Below are positions 58,541 to 64,000 of a DNA stretch of 64,000 bases, piece after piece; positions within the stretch are counted from its first letter, which is position 1; each line of letters begins with the position of its first letter. The notes beneath the pieces were generated by a model. That model worked only from the letters and a program-made list of their open reading frames with translations, made no database searches and was not told where the DNA came from. The DNA comes from Marasmius tenuissimus (lineage: Eukaryota; Basidiomycota; Agaricomycetes; Agaricales; Marasmiaceae), in NCBI GenBank assembly GCA_029532415.1, contig JAQOTA010000046.1:1116001-1180000 (forward strand). Reading direction: 5' to 3'. Position numbers and translations under genes: made by a program.

Positions 58541-59877
58541 ATGTGCGTGGATTATTCAATCATTCGAACCAAACCTGCTGACACGGCAATTGCTCAGGCG
58601 AGCAGAACTCCTTGTGGTTGTATTCTATCCTCTCCTTTCGGCAATCCTTTGCACGTCAGCGTTGAGGATTGAGCCACCTCTAGCACTCAAAGTTCCGCGC
58701 CTCCGACCCGTCACTTTCACATGGATACGAGAGCCTGGGGACCCAGAGAACTTTGGCTTCCAGAAATTAGGACGCGTAGGATTGATAAACGTTCCCTCGG
58801 AGACCTTTTCTGTTGAAGGAGCCGACAGAGCAAGCGGTGAATTCACGCTAACCTTCACGGCGATTGTGTGAGTGTATTCTTGATGGAGTATTTTTGAGAT
58901 GTCGACTGACAAGTGATCCAGACCTTATTTTGTTGTGGCCATAAATCTTGATGCGTGAGTCCCGCAAGAAGATTACTAGCATCCCGTTAGACCCATCATT
59001 TTCTCCGTGCATAGAAGCCCTAGCACGTTCTTCACGGCATCCAACGGTCCCAACCTTATACACCCTGTTCCTTCTTCCACTCAAGGCCTGGGTGCTAGCA
59101 AGTAAGCATCTTAGTGGCACCTCAGGGACTTCACTCCTGACATAATGTCGTCAAGTTCAGGTCTTGGGCCCGGTATAACGTCAATACCCGCTCCTCCTAC
59201 TCCTTTGTAAGTGACTAGTAGTGAACACTTGATTCGTTCTTCGCCATCAAGACCTATCTTCTCACACATTCATCAGTGGCTGGCCCTCGGAGCCCACTGA
59301 GACTCAGGCAATGCCCTCAACTTCAACCATCACCCCGCAAAAGTCGGTGATTATCGGCGCCGTCGTTGGGCTATCAGGTTTTATTCTTCTACTTCTGATC
59401 ATTGTGACGTTCTGCCGCCACCATCGACTTCGAGTGGGGTCCGCTTGTGTGTTGAATTTTCCTAAATTCCACCGATATCGACAGAGCATTGGCATCAGGG
59501 CTTTATCAGTTTCCATCCCCGACACACCTTTTCCAAGCTCTGTGGGGCAGCGACAGCTACTCGGAATATCTACCCAATCTCCTGTTCTCGTGGCTCAAGC
59601 TCAACAACCAAGGGTGCTGTTGCCCGTATCACTCCCATCATCACATCTTCAACATCAAATCGAGGATGAGGATTATTCACACGGGTTGACCCCTCCTCAG
59701 GCTGACGGTACGGCAGCCAGTTGGAGTGATTTGGGCGAGGAAGTCAAGCGAGCGGTTCAAGGATTACAAAGCCAGTTCAGTGTTATAGCGCAGAGGGTAG
59801 CCTGACTGGAGAGTGAGCTAGCGGCACAAGATCCCCCAGATTATACTTCCTCATACAACCCAAGTCACCTGAGTGAC
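58541..59877 (+). CDS. Single-pass membrane protein, locus E (C terminus truncated)
   Basis: The start codon is split again: AT 58541-58542, intron 58543-58597, G 58598, giving MRAELLVVVFYPLLSAILC. The ectodomain (ALRIEPPLALKV, TFTWIREPGDPENFGFQK, then FVVAINLDA and STFFTASN) precedes a Ser/Thr stalk, a membrane segment (IIGAVVGLSGFILLLLIIV) and a tail with VKRAVQGLQSQFSVIAQRVA. There a TGA at 59803-59805 replaces the family Gln codon; beyond it LESELAAQDPPDYTS remains readable to 59877, so the protein loses about 25 residues. Otherwise as locus D. It may still be functional. Confidence 0.6.
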
Positions 59878-60941
59878 TAGATTGTCTGTGATACAACCAG
59901 TTGAACTGTAGCACTCAGTATTTAGCCGGGTGTGCTTAGCACTCGGAGCTTGAGTAGCTTAGTAGAGCTTTGGCTCTAGCGATTATAATGATGTAGATTT
60001 GAAGTCGCTAGCCGCAAGTCTAGTTCCAACTTCAGAAGGAAGTGGCTGATACACTGCCACAACCATTGTTTTTAAGGCTGTGTCGGGCTGCGCTCCGGCG
60101 GCAAATCCCGTCAGGGGGCCTAGAATTAGATGGCCGTGACGCGTTGCTCCCTGCGGGCTACCACCACATCGGATTCCATTGTCACCTCTCATTCACCTCT
60201 TTCCACGTTCACATGGATCTTCCACGCTTAGGTTCCTCTAAAACTCATTCTAGTCATTCCACATGCACTTGCTTTTAGTCCTCAGAGGTTTCCCCATGAC
60301 TCATGAGTCAGAGTCGGACTGGCATAGTGAAAGTCGGATTAGACTTCTCGATGGCTGGCTCTTGAATTTGTTTGGTAGTACTACGTGTGCTTTTGCATGG
60401 ATTCCATGGTATGTTGTCAGACATTGTCTTATCTCTCTCACAGTCTAACCTTTTTACGCGTTTACTAGAGTGGTTCGTTGAGGGTCGACTGACTCTTCAC
60501 TGTGAGCAATATTATCCCTCGAATTGTGCCGTCTATCCAAACTGAAAGCATGCTCGTTTCCTCAAATCAACCTACTCAAGGAAACAATGATTTTACCCGG
60601 CTAGCAGACACGTATTTCTTGTCAAGACGGGCAAAGGAAATCAAGCGATTGGACGAAGACATTTTTTGAAAGTTGAGTAATACTGGCCAGACTCTGCACG
60701 TTTCACTTGATCTACCAAGCGCCCGGGATACTTGTTGCTGGTCACTTCTCAACGGTGAGTGGATGTCGCGCTGACATGCAGCAACCTTTTTTCATAACAG
60801 GAGCATTCACCCGTTCCCGGTGTCACCTCATCCTGATGATCTTCATACCCTTCGGCAATCACTGGATGGTGTTTATGGCTGATGTTAAGTACATTGCTAT
60901 TCAATATTCAGGGCTCAGCTTATAGCGTACGGGCTCCCCTA
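59878..60941. other. Spacer between locus E and transferase gene 2
   Basis: Block E counterpart of 53118-55034, with a GC-rich insert at about 60083-60170. No gene supported. Confidence 0.45.
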
Positions 60942-61694
60942 TTATGTTACTGCATCCGTGACTTTCTTCAATCTTCTACCTGCCCACGACTCCATGCCTT
61001 TCCATTCCTTACTCTCCTCCCCAAAGGCATATCTGTTATTCCAAGCGAATGCTGCCAACACGAGGTCGGCAAACACATACTCGGTATTGTTGTTACTCTC
61101 TCCATGTTGCCTCTCCGCCTCCTCAAAAGCCTTCTTTGCCTTGGCCCACACCTCCTCCTGCTCTTCAGCCGAGAGCGTAATTTCCAGAGGTGCTCCATGT
61201 TTTCGTACGAATTCCCTCATCTGGTCTGACCACAAACCCGTGGCTTTGGGGAACGTGATGGGGAACGTTACCCCAGAGGCTGCCTCTCTTGCACTGATGA
61301 GGTCACGCTGAGCCTTCTTCGTGCCCTCTGCAAACAGCTTTGGCGTATCGGGGTATGCTTTGTCGAGATACTCCGCGATGGCAAACGAGTCAGAGACGGT
61401 CTTGTTTTTGTCAGAGTCATGGAGGAAGGGAACGGTGTACTTGGGTGAACCATCAGGGTGTGTAGCAGTTGGAGCGGCGCCCATGGATTTGGCGGTGGGC
61501 ACAAGGGCGGCAGGGGCAAGGTCAACTAGTTTGAAGGGGAGCTTTTTGTAGTTGAGGGCGAATCTATGGATAGGCGGTCAGTGATCATGGCTGACGTGGG
61601 AAAGAAGAACCACATACATGATCTTTTGTGTGTGTGGACTACATCTGAGGTGTTGGGGATACTTGGAAGGCCCGAGATCGTAGAGAGTTAACAT
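60942..61694 (-). CDS. Glutathione S-transferase-like protein 2 (232 aa)
   Basis: Exons 61694-61618 and 61563-60942 have the same lengths (77 and 622 nt) and phase as gene 1. The protein begins MLTLYDLGPSKYPQHLRC and keeps PKYTVPFLHDSDKNKTVSDS, IAEYLDKAYPDTPKLF and FADLVLAAFAWNNRYAFG. At the splice junction an Ile codon replaces Met. A TATA box (GTCTATAAAAGG on the minus strand) is near 61733-61744. Both copies are open throughout, so the duplicated pair is probably functional. The same role as gene 1 is expected. Confidence 0.85.
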
Positions 61695-64000
61695 TGTTGA
61701 GTGTTCTGTGTTGTTTTCATGAATGGATGCGGACCTTTTATAGACACTCGAAACCCTAGGTGTGCAAGGAATGGGGATACACGAACCCATTACCAATCCT
61801 CGAGAGTCAAGGCATGTCACTGTGCTCAAACCAAGAGGCCGTGGCCCAGCATACTGTAGCGTACAGCGTGCTACCAAGTCCAAGTAGGCATGCTAGCTTT
61901 GGCGGAGTTCCATGCTGTGAACCAATGTGGATGAGCAAGCATTTATATTGTGATGAATAAAGAGCGATGATTGGATGAGTCAGTCTTCGTGCAGCCCTGC
62001 AGGTTCATTCCTGGTGGTTCTGGGAAACCACCAAACTTTCTCTGTAGCTTTTTCACAATCTTTCACCTCTGTACCAACAGATTCACTTTGCAAACTGAAC
62101 AAAGGCATAATCAGAGCGACTGTGATGGAGCAAGCTCCACGTAGAGACTTGATTTCGCTCATCGGTTTGGTATTTGATGAAGCTGAAGGACTTCAGGGTT
62201 GACAATGTTTCAGCTGAACCAAAGTGTTGGATTTGTGGAACGAGAATTCAATGAAAAGCGAATCAAGCCTGGGTCAATAAGATCTCAGACCTCCGGCGAA
62301 GCAGACGGATGGTATCCACTTGGTCCCCATAAGCATCGGGAACATGCATGGAAAGGCCAACCATGGGATTGAGTTGAAGACTGGGTTGACGGTTCCAAGC
62401 AGACCACTCGGAGAAGAGTATCTTTTGATTCAGTCGATGTTGGAGTGTTTCTGTCTGTTGCTTTTACTCTCTGAGTCCTCCCGCATCCAGGGACCCTTTT
62501 AGAACTGGCCGTGATTGGATCTATCGGAGACCGTGTGGTGTGTCCCGGTGGCAATCCCAAAATGGGAGGGCCCAACTCCAGCTTGTGCGTCATCTTGCGC
62601 TTTTACCACCACCACCCATGATTTTCATGCCCCAAATTGGTCAGCATCTACCGACGCCATACTTTTCTCTTCCACTGATTTCGAAACCAAAATTGTTCTT
62701 GGCCCCTCATCACAGTGTAGGCTACCGAGTCGGTCGTTCCGTGTTTTGGGCCAACTTACGATGAACAGTAAACCTCCCTCTGTACTTTTATCAGGGTCGT
62801 TCGTCGGAGTTGACTGGCTCTCTCCATTGCAAATATTTCTCTCTGCATCAATGCGATTTGTCCAGACCAGGGGCGTGCACGTACAGCAACCATGACCTTG
62901 GTCGAGCAGCAGTCATGTACACGGATATGAGATGGACGTAGGAGATCGAGTAATTGGATAAAGTCATCTTCAATATTGGCTAAACTCTGTATGTCTTTTT
63001 TCGATTGTGATCTCGCCAGCAAACTCAACTTAGCGATTCTCAGATTTGCTTTGACGGCCAATGAAGGGTATACACTATTTGTCTCGATTACGAGAGCCAT
63101 GATAGCGGTAGGAGATATATTATTTCTGGCTACGAGCCACACACGAAGCACTGTTTCAGCCAGAAGAAAGTTCCACAATCTCGCCGTATGGGGGACAGTA
63201 TGAATAACCTTGCACCCTAGAACAGTGCACAGATGGCATGTGGTACATAAATCTTTTGGAGATGGCAAGGTATTAGATTCTACGGAGAATACTTTGGAAT
63301 GTTATACATTCTCTGCTTGGTATGTTTCATCTACGTTCTTCGCTCAAACTTAGACGCGCTAAAGCACTCTTGGACCCTCCAGCTCACTCCGGTGACCGGT
63401 CAAATGTGGACATCTTCGAGGCGGGGAAAGGACAGCAAGCGGTTGCTTAAAGGTACCTCCTCGGGCACCAGCAGCTGGATAGTCTCACCTTGTACGTGTT
63501 CTCCTGTCCACGCCCTCAGAACTAAACTCATGCAAGTTTGGCTACCTCAGTTGTTGTCAGACAGTAAAACATGGATAGTTACAAATACTCCCGTCTGCGA
63601 GGAAGAATGCTGTGGGGTCGAGGATGATGCAGAAAGTGTATTTCTAATTGCTCAACACAACCTTCTGATCAATTCTAAGGATTCGCTGGTACGGGAAGAT
63701 CACGCATGTGACCTTGCATTGCAGGAAGACGTATGGAGAGAAAGTGGAACTCAGGGTGGAGTTCTGCATGTTTTATCACTCGGGACGGTGGAGACGATAT
63801 CTTACCTCGCATGTTTAACCAGGCACGTTCGTTCAATCTTGAACTCCTCTGTTCAGAAGAGTCACTAAATCAATCTACGTCCAAAGGCACCCCTTTGCTT
63901 CTGCTCATTCTGAGGCAGCCTGATTGAGCCATTCACGAGAAGAACCCGTGGTCGAGACAGTGTCAGCCAGATATGATATATATCTGTCCATCTCGAATAT
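61695..64000. other. Downstream part of duplicated block E
   Basis: Homologous to the region after transferase gene 1. Open frames such as 63299-63868 show no known family and lie in DNA duplicated as non-coding in block D. No gene is supported. Confidence 0.45.

Noticed and set aside
63299..63868. 189-aa open frame near the right edge
   Set aside because: The matching region of block D is not open, and no family is recognisable.
1..64000. CRISPR array, bacterial operon, rRNA or virus genome
   Set aside because: No regularly spaced repeats, no rRNA motifs, and gene structure is that of a fungus with short introns.

Overview
This window is nuclear DNA of a mushroom-type fungus, most likely an Agaricomycete (Basidiomycota). 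The evidence is many introns of about 50-70 nt with GT..AG ends, a tRNA-Asn with a short intron, a C-terminal Zn2Cys6 regulator, F-box/LRR-like genes, fungal glutathione transferases, a KRE6/SKN1 fragment, and basidiomycete-type mobile genes (DUF6589, TET/JBP-like dioxygenase, integrase plus HECT-like protein). Genus and species cannot be read from it. Most gene models below are spliced by eye from GT..AG sites and homology of wording to families I know; exon ends are approximate unless stated.

Layout. 0-3.5 kb: two small secreted cysteine-rich protein genes on the minus strand, plus a third copy of the promoter region with no gene. 3.9-5.9 kb: a minus-strand transcription factor whose zinc cluster sits at the C terminus; a 195-bp MITE sits exactly on one splice acceptor. 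6.8 kb: tRNA-Asn. 9.4-10.9 kb: a seven-helix-type membrane protein. 11.4-15.2 kb: a decayed subtilisin-like protease with several stops and frameshifts. 16.7-18.0, 27.5-29.6, 48.3-48.8, 51.8-53.1 and 58.5-59.9 kb: a family of single-pass membrane proteins (six ectodomain copies, several dead), whose start codon is split by an intron in three loci.

19.45-26.82 kb: a mobile element of about 7.4 kb with related inverted ends, each abutting a different hairpin. It carries a RecQ-like helicase and a DUF6589 protein transcribed divergently from a 124-bp gap; a solo LTR sits in a DUF6589 intron. 30.7-36.3 kb: a second module, a DDE integrase followed by a HECT-like protein, with an F-box-type gene starting 38 bp away on the other strand. 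38.7-41.5 kb: remnants of a conserved hypothetical gene, an F-box gene and a KRE6/SKN1 fragment. 42.9-45.0 kb: a TET/JBP-like 2-oxoglutarate dioxygenase, near a 58-bp perfect palindrome with a 6-bp flanking repeat.

47.4-64 kb: tandem segmental duplications. Two blocks (about 51.8-57.5 and 58.5-63.5 kb) each hold a membrane protein gene followed by a 232-aa glutathione transferase gene. A CACTA-like non-autonomous element lies at 49.0-49.7 kb. Overall the region is an accessory, transposon-rich and duplication-rich stretch in which few genes are clearly intact: the two transferases, the secreted peptide at 1.6-2.1 kb, the 7-TM protein, the helicase and the dioxygenase are the best.
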